The notes: a model not told the origin generated them from the sequence alone. DNA of 64,000 bases from Cognatiluteimonas profundi (GCF_009792795.1 NZ_VKHQ01000004.1:244659-308658); one strand, 5' to 3'; positions 16,806 through 27,783 are shown, counted from the first letter of the stretch. Numbers and translations: made by a program.

Positions 16806-17918
16806 TCAATGCCCGTGCACCGGTTTGTGCGCGCGCACCGCCATGACCACGCCCAGGCCGGCCAACAGCGATACGGCGGACGTGCCGCCGTAACTCAGCA
16901 GCGGCATGGGCACGCCGACCACCGGCAGCAGGCCGGCGATCATGCCGCCGTTGACGACGACGTAGACGAACAACGACAGCGCCAGGCTGCCGGCAAGCAA
17001 TCGCGAATAACCATCGCGCGCTTCGCTGGCGATCCACAGGCAGCGCCCGACGACGAACAGGTACAAGGCCAGCACGGTCGCCACGCCGACCCATCCGAAC
17101 TCCTCGCTCAGCACCGCGAAGACGAAGTCGGTGGTGTGCTCGGGCAGGTAGTCCAGGTGCGACTGCGAACCCTGGCCCCAGCCCATGCCGGTCCATCCGC
17201 CGGAACCGATCGCGATCTTCGACTGGATGATGTTCCAGCCGGTACCCAGCGGGTCGGACTCCGGATTCAGGAAGGTCAGGATGCGATCCTTCTGGTAAGG
17301 CCGCAGCAGCCAGAACCAGGCCACCGGCGCGGCGCCGGCCACGCCGCCGGCCGCGGCGACGAACCACCACCACGACAGCCCGGCCAGGAACAACACGAAG
17401 GCGCCACTGATGCCGACGAGCATCGCCGTGCCGAAATCCGGTTGCAGCAGGATCAGCAGCGTCGGCACCCCGATGATCGCGGCGGTGGCGAGCACGACGC
17501 TGAAACGCGGCGGCAGGACCTGGCGGTTGAGATACCAGGCGGCCATCATCGGCAGGCTCAGTTTCAACAGCTCCGCGGGCTGGAAGTAGAACAGCTTCAG
17601 GTCGATCCACAGCCGTCCGTGCTTGCCGGTGCCGATTGCCAGCACCGCCAGCAACGGCAGCAACGTCGCGGCGTAGATCGCGGGCGTGATGTTGCGCAGC
17701 CGGTTGGGCGGGATCCGCGACAGCGCCCACATCGCGGCGAATCCGAAGCCATATCGCACGCCCTGCGCGAGCACCAGGCGCGGCGATTCATTGCCGGCGC
17801 TGTAGAGCACGGCCAGGCCGATCGTCATCAAGGCCAGTAATGCCAGGCACAGCGGCCAGTCGAGCGTGCGCAGCAGGCGCGCGAGGATGTCGAACAGCCA
17901 GCGCAGGATGGCGGTCAT
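16806..17918 (-). CDS. rodA: RodA peptidoglycan glycosyltransferase (SEDS family)
   Basis: A 370-residue polytopic SEDS protein with about ten membrane helices, the glycan polymerase of the elongasome that works with PBP2. Family motifs include TGKHGRLWIDLKLFYFQPAEL (periplasmic, about 96-116), LLQPDFGTAMLV with the essential Asp and GVPMPLLSYGGTSAVSLL near the C-terminus. Its ATG shares one base with the mrdA TGA (TGATG at 17918), giving tight coupling. Downstream lies the hairpin element at 16560-16596. Confidence 0.96.
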   Translation of the reverse strand: MTAILRWLFDILARLLRTLDWPLCLALLALMTIGLAVLYSAGNESPRLVLAQGVRYGFGFAAMWALSRIPPNRLRNITPAIYAATLLPLLAVLAIGTGKHGRLWIDLKLFYFQPAELLKLSLPMMAAWYLNRQVLPPRFSVVLATAAIIGVPTLLILLQPDFGTAMLVGISGAFVLFLAGLSWWWFVAAAGGVAGAAPVAWFWLLRPYQKDRILTFLNPESDPLGTGWNIIQSKIAIGSGGWTGMGWGQGSQSHLDYLPEHTTDFVFAVLSEEFGWVGVATVLALYLFVVGRCLWIASEARDGYSRLLAGSLALSLFVYVVVNGGMIAGLLPVVGVPMPLLSYGGTSAVSLLAGLGVVMAVRAHKPVHGH

Positions 17919-19873
17919 CAGTCGGCCGGATGTTGCGCGGTTGGGGCGACGACAGGCGCGGCCCCGGCGGCCGCGACGTTGGTGGCGGCGCTCGCGGGCG
18001 CGGCCGCCACGACATCGGAACTGATTGTCGGCTCGGGCTTTTTGCCCAGCAGCCATGCGTCCATGATCTTGCGCGCGATCGGTGCCGCGGTGCTGGCGCC
18101 GAAGCCGCCGTGCTCCACCATCACCGCGACGGCGATGGTCGGATGATCAGCGGGCGCATACGCGATGAACCAGGCTTGGTGGCGCAGGCTCAGCGGCAGC
18201 GCATGCGGATTGAGGCTGATGTTGCCCTTGCGGCTGGTGTTCTGCGCCGTGCCGGTCTTGCCGGCGATCAGGTAGGGCGCATCGCGCTGGATCGCGGCGC
18301 CGGTGCCGCCGGGCTGCATGGTCGCCATCATGCCTTCCTGCACCGCCCGCAGGTGCGCCGGGTTGTCGGTGATGCGCACTGGCGCCGGCTGCGGCAGCGG
18401 GACCCACGGTGCGTTGTAGCCGTCGCGACGTTGCTGCACCAGGTGCAGCCGGCGTCGCTGGCCATCGTCGGCCAGCGATGCGACACCGCGCGCCAACTGC
18501 AGCAGGGTCACCTTCCAGTAACCCTGGCCGATGCCGGAGATCACGGTCTCGCCGACGTACCACGGCTCCCTGCTGTGCCTGGCCTTCCATGCCGGCGACG
18601 GAACGATGCCGCCGCTCTCGCCCATCAGGTCGATGCCGGTGGGCTCGCCGAAGCCGTACTTGCGTACCCACGTGTCCAGGCGATCGATGCCCATGTCGTA
18701 GGCCAGCTTGTAATAGTAGAAATTCACCGACTGCGCGATCGACTTGCGCAGGTCCGTCCAGCCTTCGCCACCATGCGCGTCGCGATAACCGCGGCGTTGT
18801 CCGGGGATGTGGAATTCGCCGGTGGAAAACACCTTGTCCTGCGGCGTGCGCAGCCCGCTGTCCAGTCCGGCCAGCGCGAGGAAGGGCTTGATCGTGGATC
18901 CGGGCGGGCCGCCTCCAATCACGTTGCGGTTGAACAACGGCCGCGACGGATTGTCCATCAGCGCGCGGTAATCGGTGGTCGAGATGCCGTTGACGAACAG
19001 GTTGGGATCGAAGCTCGGCAGGCTCACCATCGCCAGGATCTCGCCGGTGCGCGGATCCACCGCGACCGCGGATCCGTCGAAATCACCGAAGGCTTCCGCC
19101 GCCGCCTGCTGCAGGTCCAGGTCGATGGACAGGCGCAGGTCGGCGCCGGAGATCGCCGGCACGCGCCCGACCGTGCCCAGCGCGCGACCTTCGACATTGG
19201 TCTCCACCTGCTCGTAGCCGATGCGTCCGCGCAGCGCATCTTCGTAATAGCGCTCGATGCCGGTCTTGCCGGTGTGGGTGAAGCCAGTACTCGTGTCGCC
19301 CATCTTGGCCATGTCGGCCTCGTCGATGCGCCCGACATAGCCGATGACGTGGGCGAACAGCGCGCCATGCGGATAGCGTCGGCTCAGGTACGGCACCAGG
19401 TCGACGCCCGGATAGCGCCAGCGGTCGACGGCGAAACGCGCAGCCTCGACGTCGCTCACGCGCAGCTTCAGCGTGATCGGACGGAAGCCGCGCGTCGCCT
19501 TGCGGTCGGCGTCGAAATGCGCGATGTCGTCGGGCGTGAGCGCGATGATGCGCGACAGCTGCGCGAGCAGCCGGGGAATATCCCCGGCCTGGTCCGGGAC
19601 GACGTCCAGCCGGTATGCCGGGACGTTGTCGGCGAGGATCCGGCCCTTGCGGTCGTAGATCAGTCCGCGCCCGGGAACCACCGGCCGCGGCTTGATGCGG
19701 TTGGCCTGCGAGCGCGTGGCGTAATCGGCGTGGTCGATCACCTGCAACTTGAAATACCAACCGCCCAGCGCCGCCAGCGCCAGCAGCACCGCCACGAATC
19801 CGATCGCCGCCCGCATGCGGAACTGCGCGGCCTCGGCGGCAGGGTGTTTCAGCTGGCGTCGACGCGGACCCAT
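17918..19873 (-). CDS. mrdA: Penicillin-binding protein 2 (transpeptidase MrdA)
   Basis: A 651-residue class B PBP with one N-terminal membrane helix (about 21-42), a dimerisation/pedestal domain and a transpeptidase domain. The active-site motifs are STIK (S326, K329), SVN (382-384) and KTGTAQ (from 539). It cross-links new lateral-wall murein with RodA. A Pro/Ala-rich C-terminal tail of about 40 residues (SSDVVAAAPASAATN) extends past the catalytic domain. It sits 141 bp below mreD, the loosest junction inside the mre-mrd block, and overlaps rodA by one base. Confidence 0.96.
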   Translation of the reverse strand: MGPRRRQLKHPAAEAAQFRMRAAIGFVAVLLALAALGGWYFKLQVIDHADYATRSQANRIKPRPVVPGRGLIYDRKGRILADNVPAYRLDVVPDQAGDIPRLLAQLSRIIALTPDDIAHFDADRKATRGFRPITLKLRVSDVEAARFAVDRWRYPGVDLVPYLSRRYPHGALFAHVIGYVGRIDEADMAKMGDTSTGFTHTGKTGIERYYEDALRGRIGYEQVETNVEGRALGTVGRVPAISGADLRLSIDLDLQQAAAEAFGDFDGSAVAVDPRTGEILAMVSLPSFDPNLFVNGISTTDYRALMDNPSRPLFNRNVIGGGPPGSTIKPFLALAGLDSGLRTPQDKVFSTGEFHIPGQRRGYRDAHGGEGWTDLRKSIAQSVNFYYYKLAYDMGIDRLDTWVRKYGFGEPTGIDLMGESGGIVPSPAWKARHSREPWYVGETVISGIGQGYWKVTLLQLARGVASLADDGQRRRLHLVQQRRDGYNAPWVPLPQPAPVRITDNPAHLRAVQEGMMATMQPGGTGAAIQRDAPYLIAGKTGTAQNTSRKGNISLNPHALPLSLRHQAWFIAYAPADHPTIAVAVMVEHGGFGASTAAPIARKIMDAWLLGKKPEPTISSDVVAAAPASAATNVAAAGAAPVVAPTAQHPAD

Positions 19874-20014
19874 GGCCTCAAACCACGCCGCGCAACGACT
19901 GCGCCGGCGTGGTCATCCCGACGCGCCGACGCGCGCCGATGCAAATCGCCAGCGATGCCGTCACCGGCCCGCCCACGACCGGGTGCCCGATGCAGGACAT
20001 CGGCGTGATGGCGC

Positions 20015-20494
20015 TCATCCCCTGCGCCCCAGTCGCAGCGTATCCAGCAGCAGGAACACCGGTGCCCACAGCAGCATTCCCAGCAGCGGCGCCCACCAGA
20101 AACTCCAGGGCAACTGCGGCTCGCCCAGCGCCAGGTGCACGGCGGCGCTGACCACGCGATCGTTGAGCAACAGTCCGCCGATCGCCAGCGCCTGCTGCGA
20201 CAACGGGAAGAATCGCAGCTGCGCGCGGAAGCGCTGCAGGATGAAGGCCATCACCGTCAGGCGCAGCGCCTGCTCGCCGAGCAACCCGCCGAAGGCCAGG
20301 TCCGCGAGCAGTCCCATCGCGAAGGCGAAGCCCAGGCCGACGCGATCGGGATCCTCGATCAGCCAATAGCCCACGACCAGCGCCAGCCAGTACGGCCGGA
20401 ACGGCTGCAGCGATGCCGGCAACGGCAACAGACCGAGCAGCAGCGCGAGTCCGACACTGAGCGGCAACAGCCAGTGGTTGCGCGGGCGGCTCAT
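20015..20494 (-). CDS. mreD: Rod shape-determining protein MreD
   Basis: A 159-residue membrane protein with about five helices (PLSVGLALLLGLLPLPASL, LALVVGYWLIEDP, FAFAMGLLADLAFGGLLGEQ). The family signature GLLADL..G.LLGE is present. It stabilises the MreBCD-RodA-PBP2 elongation complex. Its ATG overlaps the mreC stop (ATGA, 20491-20494). It is also followed by a 141-bp spacer before mrdA in which no gene is seen. Confidence 0.93.
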   Translation of the reverse strand: MSRPRNHWLLPLSVGLALLLGLLPLPASLQPFRPYWLALVVGYWLIEDPDRVGLGFAFAMGLLADLAFGGLLGEQALRLTVMAFILQRFRAQLRFFPLSQQALAIGGLLLNDRVVSAAVHLALGEPQLPWSFWWAPLLGMLLWAPVFLLLDTLRLGRRG

Positions 20495-21537
20495 GGGGCG
20501 GGCACTCGCGGCGACGCTGCGGCGGCCGTCGGACGGCCGGTGCTCGACGGCCCGGCAGGAGGTGCAGGCGTGGTGCGATTGGATGCACCTGCCCTTGTTG
20601 CGACGGTAGCGGCCGCAGACGATGTCGCGACACCAGGCGCGGGTGCCGGGCTGCCGGCAGCGGCCCCGGGATCGACGCCGGACACAGGCGCGTTCGCCGT
20701 GGCGCCCTGGCGCAGGAGCAGGACGTCGCGACCACGATCCAGCTGCGCGGCGGGCTTGAGCTCGCCAACCAGGAAGGCATGGCTGTCGTCGGGCCGCAGT
20801 TCCCGGACCGTGCCCACCGGGAAACCCGCCGGGAAACGTCCGCCCAGGCCGGAGGTCACGATGCTGTCGCCGGGCTTGATGTCACTGGACAGCGGGATGT
20901 TGACCAGCTCCATCCGGTCGCTGCGCCCCTTTCCATACGCCACCAGGCGCACGCCGGTGCGTGCCACCACCACCGGGACCGCGTGGTCGGGGTCGGTGAT
21001 CAGCAGGACCGTCGCCGTGCCCTGCTCCACCGCGATGATCTGGCCAAGCAGGCCGCCGGCATCGATCACGCTCTGTCCCACCTGGACGCCATCGCGACTG
21101 CCGGCATCCAGCACCAGCCGCTGTCGGGTCGGGTCCAGGTCGATGTTCAGGATCGGCGCCAGCTGCACGTCCAGGCCACCGCGCCGCCCGGCTCCAAGCA
21201 GTCCGCGCAAGCGTGCGTTTTCGGCAGCGGCCGCCTGCAGGCGCGACAGCCGCGCACCACTGATCAGCAACGCATTGCGCAGGATCCGGTTCTCGTCGGC
21301 GAGGTGGGCGCGCGTTGCCGTGCCCTCGCGCATGCCCTCGGCGATGCGGCCGGGCAGGCTGGCGACCCACCAGAGCGGTTGCACCGCCATCTCGCCGCGC
21401 ATGCGCGCCTGCGCGAGCCAGCCGCCGCGGTGGTCGAGCACGATCAAGGCAATCGCCAGCGCCATGTAAGCCAGCAGGCGCAACGTGCCGGTGACATCGC
21501 CCGGGCGGGCAGCAGGAGATCCAGCGAAGGACGCCAC
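20491..21537 (-). CDS. mreC: Rod shape-determining protein MreC
   Basis: A 348-residue bitopic protein: one helix near the N-terminus (LLAYMALAIALIVLD), a coiled coil (about 65-105, ENRILRNALLISGARLSRLQ) and the periplasmic beta-barrel MreC domain (DAGSRDGVQVGQSVIDAGGL, PGDSIVTSGLGGRFPAGFPV). The C-terminal 75 residues are a low-complexity Ala/Pro/Thr tail. The start is GTG 21537. It activates PBP2 and links it to MreB. The spacing to mreB (160 bp) is larger than to mreD, suggesting a processed or secondary promoter site. Confidence 0.94.
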   Translation of the reverse strand: MASFAGSPAARPGDVTGTLRLLAYMALAIALIVLDHRGGWLAQARMRGEMAVQPLWWVASLPGRIAEGMREGTATRAHLADENRILRNALLISGARLSRLQAAAAENARLRGLLGAGRRGGLDVQLAPILNIDLDPTRQRLVLDAGSRDGVQVGQSVIDAGGLLGQIIAVEQGTATVLLITDPDHAVPVVVARTGVRLVAYGKGRSDRMELVNIPLSSDIKPGDSIVTSGLGGRFPAGFPVGTVRELRPDDSHAFLVGELKPAAQLDRGRDVLLLRQGATANAPVSGVDPGAAAGSPAPAPGVATSSAAATVATRAGASNRTTPAPPAGPSSTGRPTAAAASPRVPAP

Positions 21538-21697
21538 GTCAGGTCAGCTCACGGGCCGCAGCCAGTGGCGTCCATGCGCGTCCCGGCCAGCAGGCACGCG
21601 CGCATGAATGGATCGACAGCGGATACATGTCGCGCCCCAACCCCAACCCCATCCTCGTCACCATCGCGCGAGTCGCGCCGTGCAGCTGGAAACACCG

Positions 21698-22825
<1,128 letters not shown>

Positions 22826-22843
22826 TCACGCAGGGGATTGGCT

Positions 22844-22872
22844 AGCCTAACAACCACCCCCCACGTGGGCAA
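22844..22872 (-). promoter_or_regulatory. Candidate sigma-70 promoter of the mre operon
   Basis: On the minus strand TTGCCC (22872-22867) and TAGGCT (22849-22844) are separated by exactly 17 bases. The match to consensus is moderate (TTG core; TA at the start and T at the end of the -10). It would place a transcription start about 95-100 bases before the mreB ATG. Read by eye only. Confidence 0.35.
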
Positions 22873-23039
22873 CCACGCTGATCCGTGATTTCTGCCACCC
22901 ACGTTGCGTTTCAACGCATGGATCGGTGCGGACTTGCTGGCCGGGCACGGATGGAGCGGCTAACCTGTATGGCCCGGGTTCCCTTGCCTGGTGGTCCTGC
23001 CGGATCAACCCCTTCGACCCCGATGCACCCGAGGCTTCC

Positions 23040-23972
23040 ATGTCTGCGCTGATCTGCGGTTCCCTGGCCTACGACACCATCATGGTGTTCCCCGACCAGT
23101 TCAAGAACCACATCCTGCCGGACAAGGTGCACATGCTGAATGTGTCCTTCCTGGTGCCGCGGATGCGCCGCGAATTCGGCGGCTGCGCCGGCAACATCGC
23201 CTACAACCTGAAGCTGCTGGGCGACGATCCGATCCCGATGGCCACCGTCGGCCAGGACTTCGGCCCCTATCGTGACTGGTTCAGCGAGCACGGCATCCGC
23301 ATGGAGCGGATCAAGGAACTGCCCGAGCTGTTCACGGCGCAGGCCTTCATCACCACCGACCTGGACGACAACCAGATCACGGCGTTCCATCCCGGCGCGA
23401 TGATGCGCAGCCACGAGAACCACGTGCGCGACGTCGACGGCGTCACCTTCGGCATCGTCGCCCCCGACGGCCGCGACGCGATGCTGCAGCACGCGGCGGA
23501 TTTCAAGGCAGCGGGGATTCCCTTCATCTTCGATCCCGGGCAGGCCATGCCATTGTTCGATGGCGATGCGTTCCGCGACTTCATCGACAAGGCGGATTAC
23601 GTCGTCGTCAACGACTACGAATCCAGCCTGCTGCAGCAGCGCACCGGCTGGGACGAGGCGACCATCGCCGGCAAGGTCGCGGCCTACATCGTGACGCGCG
23701 GCCCGCAGGGATCACGCATCCATGCCGATGGCCAGGTGCACGAAATCCCCCCCGCGCACGAGCGCCGCATCACCGATCCGACCGGCTGCGGCGACGCCTA
23801 TCGCGCGGGATTGATCTTCGGCCTCATGCGCCGTTACGACCTGCCGACCTGCGGCCGCATCGCCTCGCTGATGGGCGCGCTGAAGATCGAATATCCAGGC
23901 ACCCAGAACCAGCGCTTCACCTATGCCGAATTCGCCGGGCAATTCCGGCAGCAGTTCGGGTCCACGCTCTAG
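23040..23972 (+). CDS. PfkB-family carbohydrate/nucleoside kinase
   Basis: A 310-residue ribokinase-fold kinase. The N-terminal signature is SALICGSLAYDTIMVFP, with substrate-lid residues FGGCAGNIAYNLKLLG (about 43-58). The catalytic anion-hole motif DPTGCGDAYRAGLIFG (about 245-260) contains the general-base Asp. Proteins of this form are often annotated as adenosine kinases in Xanthomonadaceae, but the phosphorylated substrate cannot be told from sequence alone. The ATG at 23040 is chosen because the fold begins immediately. It is divergent from mreB and followed by a small membrane-protein gene 7 bp later. Confidence 0.9.
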   Translation: MSALICGSLAYDTIMVFPDQFKNHILPDKVHMLNVSFLVPRMRREFGGCAGNIAYNLKLLGDDPIPMATVGQDFGPYRDWFSEHGIRMERIKELPELFTAQAFITTDLDDNQITAFHPGAMMRSHENHVRDVDGVTFGIVAPDGRDAMLQHAADFKAAGIPFIFDPGQAMPLFDGDAFRDFIDKADYVVVNDYESSLLQQRTGWDEATIAGKVAAYIVTRGPQGSRIHADGQVHEIPPAHERRITDPTGCGDAYRAGLIFGLMRRYDLPTCGRIASLMGALKIEYPGTQNQRFTYAEFAGQFRQQFGSTL

Positions 23973-23979
23973 GCACCAC

Positions 23980-24216
23980 ATGCGCAGCCGCGTTCGCGTC
24001 GTCATCGCACTCGGCCTGGCCGCAGTGGCGATCATGGTGGTCGTCGCGACCTGGCTCGGCGGCGCCGACTGGCGCAAGTTGCTGCTCTTTGCCGGCATCG
24101 TCGGCGTGGCCGCATGGGGTCGCGGCCAGGACGTGCGGGTGCCGTCGCAACGCCCGGCTGCCGGGGATGCGATCACCGAAGCGGCGCCCATTGGCGAGGA
24201 ACATCCCGCCCCCTGA
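23980..24216 (+). CDS. Small single-pass membrane protein
   Basis: A 78-residue protein starting at ATG 23980, 7 bp after the kinase stop, so probably co-transcribed. A basic N-terminus (MRSRVRV) leads into a hydrophobic helix (VIALGLAAVAIMVVVATWLG). A second hydrophobic stretch (LLLFAGIVGVAAWG) and an acidic hydrophilic tail follow. No domain is recognised. It ends 27 bp from the convergent lipoprotein gene. Confidence 0.6.
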   Translation: MRSRVRVVIALGLAAVAIMVVVATWLGGADWRKLLLFAGIVGVAAWGRGQDVRVPSQRPAAGDAITEAAPIGEEHPAP

Positions 24217-24242
24217 ATCGGGAAGTGGGCGCGCGCCTTGCG

Positions 24243-24977
24243 CTAATACCAGCCAGGGAAGCGCGCGTGATCCACGCCGCCGACTTCGAACACGGCGGTC
24301 CGCGTGCCGCCGGCCTTCACCGGGAATTCGATCGACAGCGTCCGCGCGCCGAGCACCATGCGCCACAACGCGCGCTCGTCCTCGATGAACATCGCGATCG
24401 CCTCGTGGGTCTTCGGCCGCGACGCCGCCATGGACTTCGACGCTGAGTCGTCGACGCGCACCTTCACCTTGCAGCCGCGGTAACAGTCGAAGTCGCCTGC
24501 CTGCAACACCAGATACGCGCTGCGGCCCCACGACGGGTGGTCGCGAAACACCAGTTGCACGGGCTTGGCGCCGCTGCCGTCGACATCCACCGGCTGCTGC
24601 GAATCGATCGTCGCAGCCACCTGGGTGCCGCCTGGCACGGCGACACGACTGTAATTCCACAACGCTGCGGTGCGTGCCGCTTCGCGCACTTCGGCTGCCT
24701 TGGCGCGCACGCCATCCATCTGCTTGCCGACGCGTTGCGCCACGAGGGTATCGGGGTATTGCATGAGCAGCACGTCGCCCTGGGCCTTGGCCAGGGGCCA
24801 GTTCTGCGCGGACACCGCATCGTCGAAGGCGCCGGCAGCCTGCGTGGCGGCAGCTTCCTTCACTGCCGCCTGCGCGGCCGCCTGTTCGGCCTGGCGCTCC
24901 GCGCGATGACAGGCGCCCAGGCCCATCGCGGCCAGGATCAGGCCGATGCATGCCAGGCGGGTGCGGTGTGTGCTCAT
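24243..24977 (-). CDS. Uncharacterised lipoprotein
   Basis: A 244-residue predicted lipoprotein with signal sequence LACIGLILAAMGLGAC (Cys about 23). A short Ala/Glu/Gln-rich helix follows (AERQAEQAAAQAAVKEAAAT), then an alpha/beta domain with a CYRGC pair and the repeated theme of a residual beta-sheet protein. No enzyme motif is seen. The ATG overlaps the TGA of the M1 aminopeptidase (24974-24977), so the two are translationally coupled and probably work together in the envelope. Function unknown. Confidence 0.75.
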   Translation of the reverse strand: MSTHRTRLACIGLILAAMGLGACHRAERQAEQAAAQAAVKEAAATQAAGAFDDAVSAQNWPLAKAQGDVLLMQYPDTLVAQRVGKQMDGVRAKAAEVREAARTAALWNYSRVAVPGGTQVAATIDSQQPVDVDGSGAKPVQLVFRDHPSWGRSAYLVLQAGDFDCYRGCKVKVRVDDSASKSMAASRPKTHEAIAMFIEDERALWRMVLGARTLSIEFPVKAGGTRTAVFEVGGVDHARFPGWY

Positions 24978-26938
24978 GGGGTCGGTGGCGTCCCGGGATT
25001 GCGTGCCTTGGCAAGGGTGGCGGCCACCGATGCCGTGGTGATCGGGTGGTAGCCGGCGCGGGCTTTGGCAAAGACGTCGTCGGCGAATTGCAGGCCCTCG
25101 GGCGTCTTCGCCAGCGCTTCGTAGATCGGCATGATCAGCTTGCGCCGGCCGACCCGCTGCATGAAGTCCGCCATCGCGACGTCGGCCGCGTGATAGCCGC
25201 TGCGCACCGCCAGCGGGTACCAGCGCTGCGCGATCTCGGCATTGGCGGTACCGGTGAAATGATAGGCGTTGTCCAGGGCGGACATCTGGTCGGAGGCCAG
25301 CGTCGGCGTCATGCCATCGAGGAAATGCGTCCACTCCTGCGTGCTCCAGGCGCCGGTGATGGCCGCGGGCGGCAACTTGCCTTCCGCGCCCCAGGCGATG
25401 CGCGCCGCATCGACGATGCCGAAGTTGCGCGAGCGTGCACGCTCGGCGAACGCCGGGATTCCCGGCTGGTGCAGCCACGCGTCCAGTTCACCCGCCGTTA
25501 CCTGATTCGGGTTGGTCGCCAACAGGTGTTGCCGCAGGTAGTCGACGAACTCATCCGTCGTCGCGCTCCTGAAGGCATGGCTGTCGAACCAGCCGCGCAG
25601 GAAGGGATCGAATGCCGCGCGCCCGAAGCGCTGCTCCAGGAAGCGCAGGAACCATGCGCCCTTGGTGTACGCGATGTCGCTGAGCGCATCGTCCGGATCG
25701 CGGCCGGTGAGTGGCGGCAATGCGAGCACCTGGTCGGCGGGCGCGATCTCGCCGCTGGCGATCTCGCGGGCCAGTTCCTCCTGGTCGATCTGCCGCTCCA
25801 TCTCCGCCAGCTCGTTGCCGTACAGCGCCTCGGTGATGCGTCCCTGCACGTAGGTGGTGAAGCCTTCGTTCAACCAGATGTTCTTCCAGCTCGCATTGGT
25901 GACCAGGTTGCCCGACCAGCTGTGCGCAAGCTCATGCGCGACCAGCGACACCAGCGACTTGTCGCCGACGATCACGGTCGGCGTGGCGAAGGTCAGGCGC
26001 GGATTCTCCATGCCGCCGAACGGGAACGATGGCGGCAACACCAGGATGTCGTAGCGGCCCCAGCGGTAGGGTCCGTACAGCGACTCGGTGACCTGCATCA
26101 TCTTTTCGGTATCGGCGAATTCGGTTGCCGCGCGATGCACCATCGCCGGTTCCGCCCACACGCCGCTGCGTGCGGAGATCGGCTCGAAGACCAGGTCGCC
26201 CGCCGCGATCGCCAGCAGGTAGGACGGGATCGCCTGCGGCATCGTGAAGCTGTAATCGCCGTCGCGCGCGGCATGCGGATCGTTGTCCGCGCTCATCAGC
26301 ACCATCGCGGTGGCCGGCGAGGTGACGTGCGCGCGGTAGGTGAAACGCACGGCGGGGGTGTCCTGCAACGGCACCCAGCTGCGCGCGTGGATCGCCTCGG
26401 ACTGGCTGAACATCAAGGGCTGCTGCTTGCCCTGCGTCATCGACGGCGCCAGCCACTGCAGGCCCGATGCGTCGGGCGACGTGGTGTACGTGATGCGCAC
26501 CGCCTGGTTGCGCCGCGGCATCTGGATGTCGAGCTTCGCGCCGAGGATCGGATCCTTGTCGCCGAGTGCGAATTGCAGTGGTTCCCACTGGCCCTGCCCG
26601 GTGGCACCCTCGACCTTGGCGATCGTCAGGTCGCGGGTGTCGAGCAGCAGCTGCGTCGCCGCGGGATCCAGCCATTGCAGGGTGTGCGTCGCGGTGCCGG
26701 ACAACTGCTTGCGGTCGAAGTCGATGGCCAGGTCCAGCGCCGTGTCGGTGATGCGCACCTTGCCGGGTTCGGCGTAGGAGTGCTCGTCGTGCAGGGACTG
26801 GGAATGCATGGCGGCGGCCTTCCTGTCGGCGGCGGATGGGGGAGCGGCGACATCTTGCCGCGCGGCCTCGCGCGAGCAACCCGACATGCATGGCAGCACG
26901 GCCATGAAGACGAGGAGCGAAAGCATCGGCAGGCGCAT
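24974..26938 (-). CDS. M1-family zinc aminopeptidase (LTA4 hydrolase-like), secreted lipoprotein
   Basis: A 654-residue zinc peptidase. The signal peptide ends at a lipobox-like LPCMSGC (Cys21). The exopeptidase motif GGMEN (about 300), the zinc site HELAHSW (about 334) and the downstream Glu in NEGFT (about 357) are all present, so it should be active. The C-terminal armadillo-like domain resembles leukotriene A4 hydrolase-type M1 enzymes rather than PepN. It probably acts at the periplasmic face of a membrane, releasing N-terminal residues from peptides. It is followed by a coupled lipoprotein gene. Confidence 0.9.
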   Translation of the reverse strand: MRLPMLSLLVFMAVLPCMSGCSREAARQDVAAPPSAADRKAAAMHSQSLHDEHSYAEPGKVRITDTALDLAIDFDRKQLSGTATHTLQWLDPAATQLLLDTRDLTIAKVEGATGQGQWEPLQFALGDKDPILGAKLDIQMPRRNQAVRITYTTSPDASGLQWLAPSMTQGKQQPLMFSQSEAIHARSWVPLQDTPAVRFTYRAHVTSPATAMVLMSADNDPHAARDGDYSFTMPQAIPSYLLAIAAGDLVFEPISARSGVWAEPAMVHRAATEFADTEKMMQVTESLYGPYRWGRYDILVLPPSFPFGGMENPRLTFATPTVIVGDKSLVSLVAHELAHSWSGNLVTNASWKNIWLNEGFTTYVQGRITEALYGNELAEMERQIDQEELAREIASGEIAPADQVLALPPLTGRDPDDALSDIAYTKGAWFLRFLEQRFGRAAFDPFLRGWFDSHAFRSATTDEFVDYLRQHLLATNPNQVTAGELDAWLHQPGIPAFAERARSRNFGIVDAARIAWGAEGKLPPAAITGAWSTQEWTHFLDGMTPTLASDQMSALDNAYHFTGTANAEIAQRWYPLAVRSGYHAADVAMADFMQRVGRRKLIMPIYEALAKTPEGLQFADDVFAKARAGYHPITTASVAATLAKARNPGTPPTP

Positions 26939-27030
26939 TGGCGGCTCGGCGGGACGGGGAGCTGGCAGTCTAGCCTTGCACGCGCCAATTCGTTACAGCG
27001 ACGGACCGCCGCGAAGGCCGGCCGTGGCGA

Positions 27031-27783
27031 TCAGATCCTGTATCCGGTGTGGATGGCGACGATGCCGGCGTTGAGGTTGTGGAAACCGCAGCGCTCGAAT
27101 CCAGCCGACTGCATCATCGCCTGCAGTGTTTCCTGGTCCGGGTGGCGGCGGATCGATTCGGCCAGGTAGCGATAACTGTCGGCATCGCCGGCGAAGAGCC
27201 TGCCCATCCCCGGCAGCACCTTGAACGAATGGAAGTCGTACAGCGGCCGGAACCACTCGGCCTTCACCCGCGAGAATTCCAGTACCCGCGCCTGGCCGCC
27301 GACCTTGAGCACGCGCAGCATCTCGCGCAGCGCCGCATCCTTGTCGGTGACGTTGCGCAGCCCAAACGCGATCGTCACCAGGTCGAAACTGTCGTCGGGG
27401 AAGGGCAGCGCCTGCGCATTGCACTGCACGTACTGCAGTCCGCGCACCAGGCCACGATCGGTCAATCGGTCGCGACCGACGGTGAGCATCCCGGCATTGA
27501 TATCGCCCAGTACGACTTCGCCTTCGGCGCCGACCTTGTCGTGCAGCAACGCGGCGACATCACCGGTGCCGCCGGCCAGGTCGAGCACGCGGTCGCCGCG
27601 GCGCAGCTGCGCGGTGGCGACGAAGTAGCGCTTCCAGATGCGATGGATGCCCATCGACATCACGTCGTTCATCAGGTCGTACCTGCCGGCGACCGACGAG
27701 AACACCTCGCCCACGAGCTTCTGCTTGTCGTTGACGGGGACTTCGCGATAGCCGAAATCGGTGGTGCCGGGCTTCTGGGTCAT
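27031..27783 (-). CDS. ubiE: Ubiquinone/menaquinone C-methyltransferase UbiE
   Basis: A 250-residue class I SAM methyltransferase of quinone biosynthesis. It has the UbiE N-terminus [40 protein letters not shown], motif [16 protein letters not shown] and the UbiE signature [20 protein letters not shown] with LEFSRV after it. The ATG at 27783 is the family start. It lies 58 bp downstream of the ATM1-type exporter on the same strand. Confidence 0.96.
   Translation of the reverse strand: MTQKPGTTDFGYREVPVNDKQKLVGEVFSSVAGRYDLMNDVMSMGIHRIWKRYFVATAQLRRGDRVLDLAGGTGDVAALLHDKVGAEGEVVLGDINAGMLTVGRDRLTDRGLVRGLQYVQCNAQALPFPDDSFDLVTIAFGLRNVTDKDAALREMLRVLKVGGQARVLEFSRVKAEWFRPLYDFHSFKVLPGMGRLFAGDADSYRYLAESIRRHPDQETLQAMMQSAGFERCGFHNLNAGIVAIHTGYRI

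Noticed and set aside
22926..23039. N-terminal extension of the PfkB kinase
   Set aside because: The added 38 residues are Trp/Cys/Gly-rich and unrelated to the fold, which begins exactly at ATG 23040.
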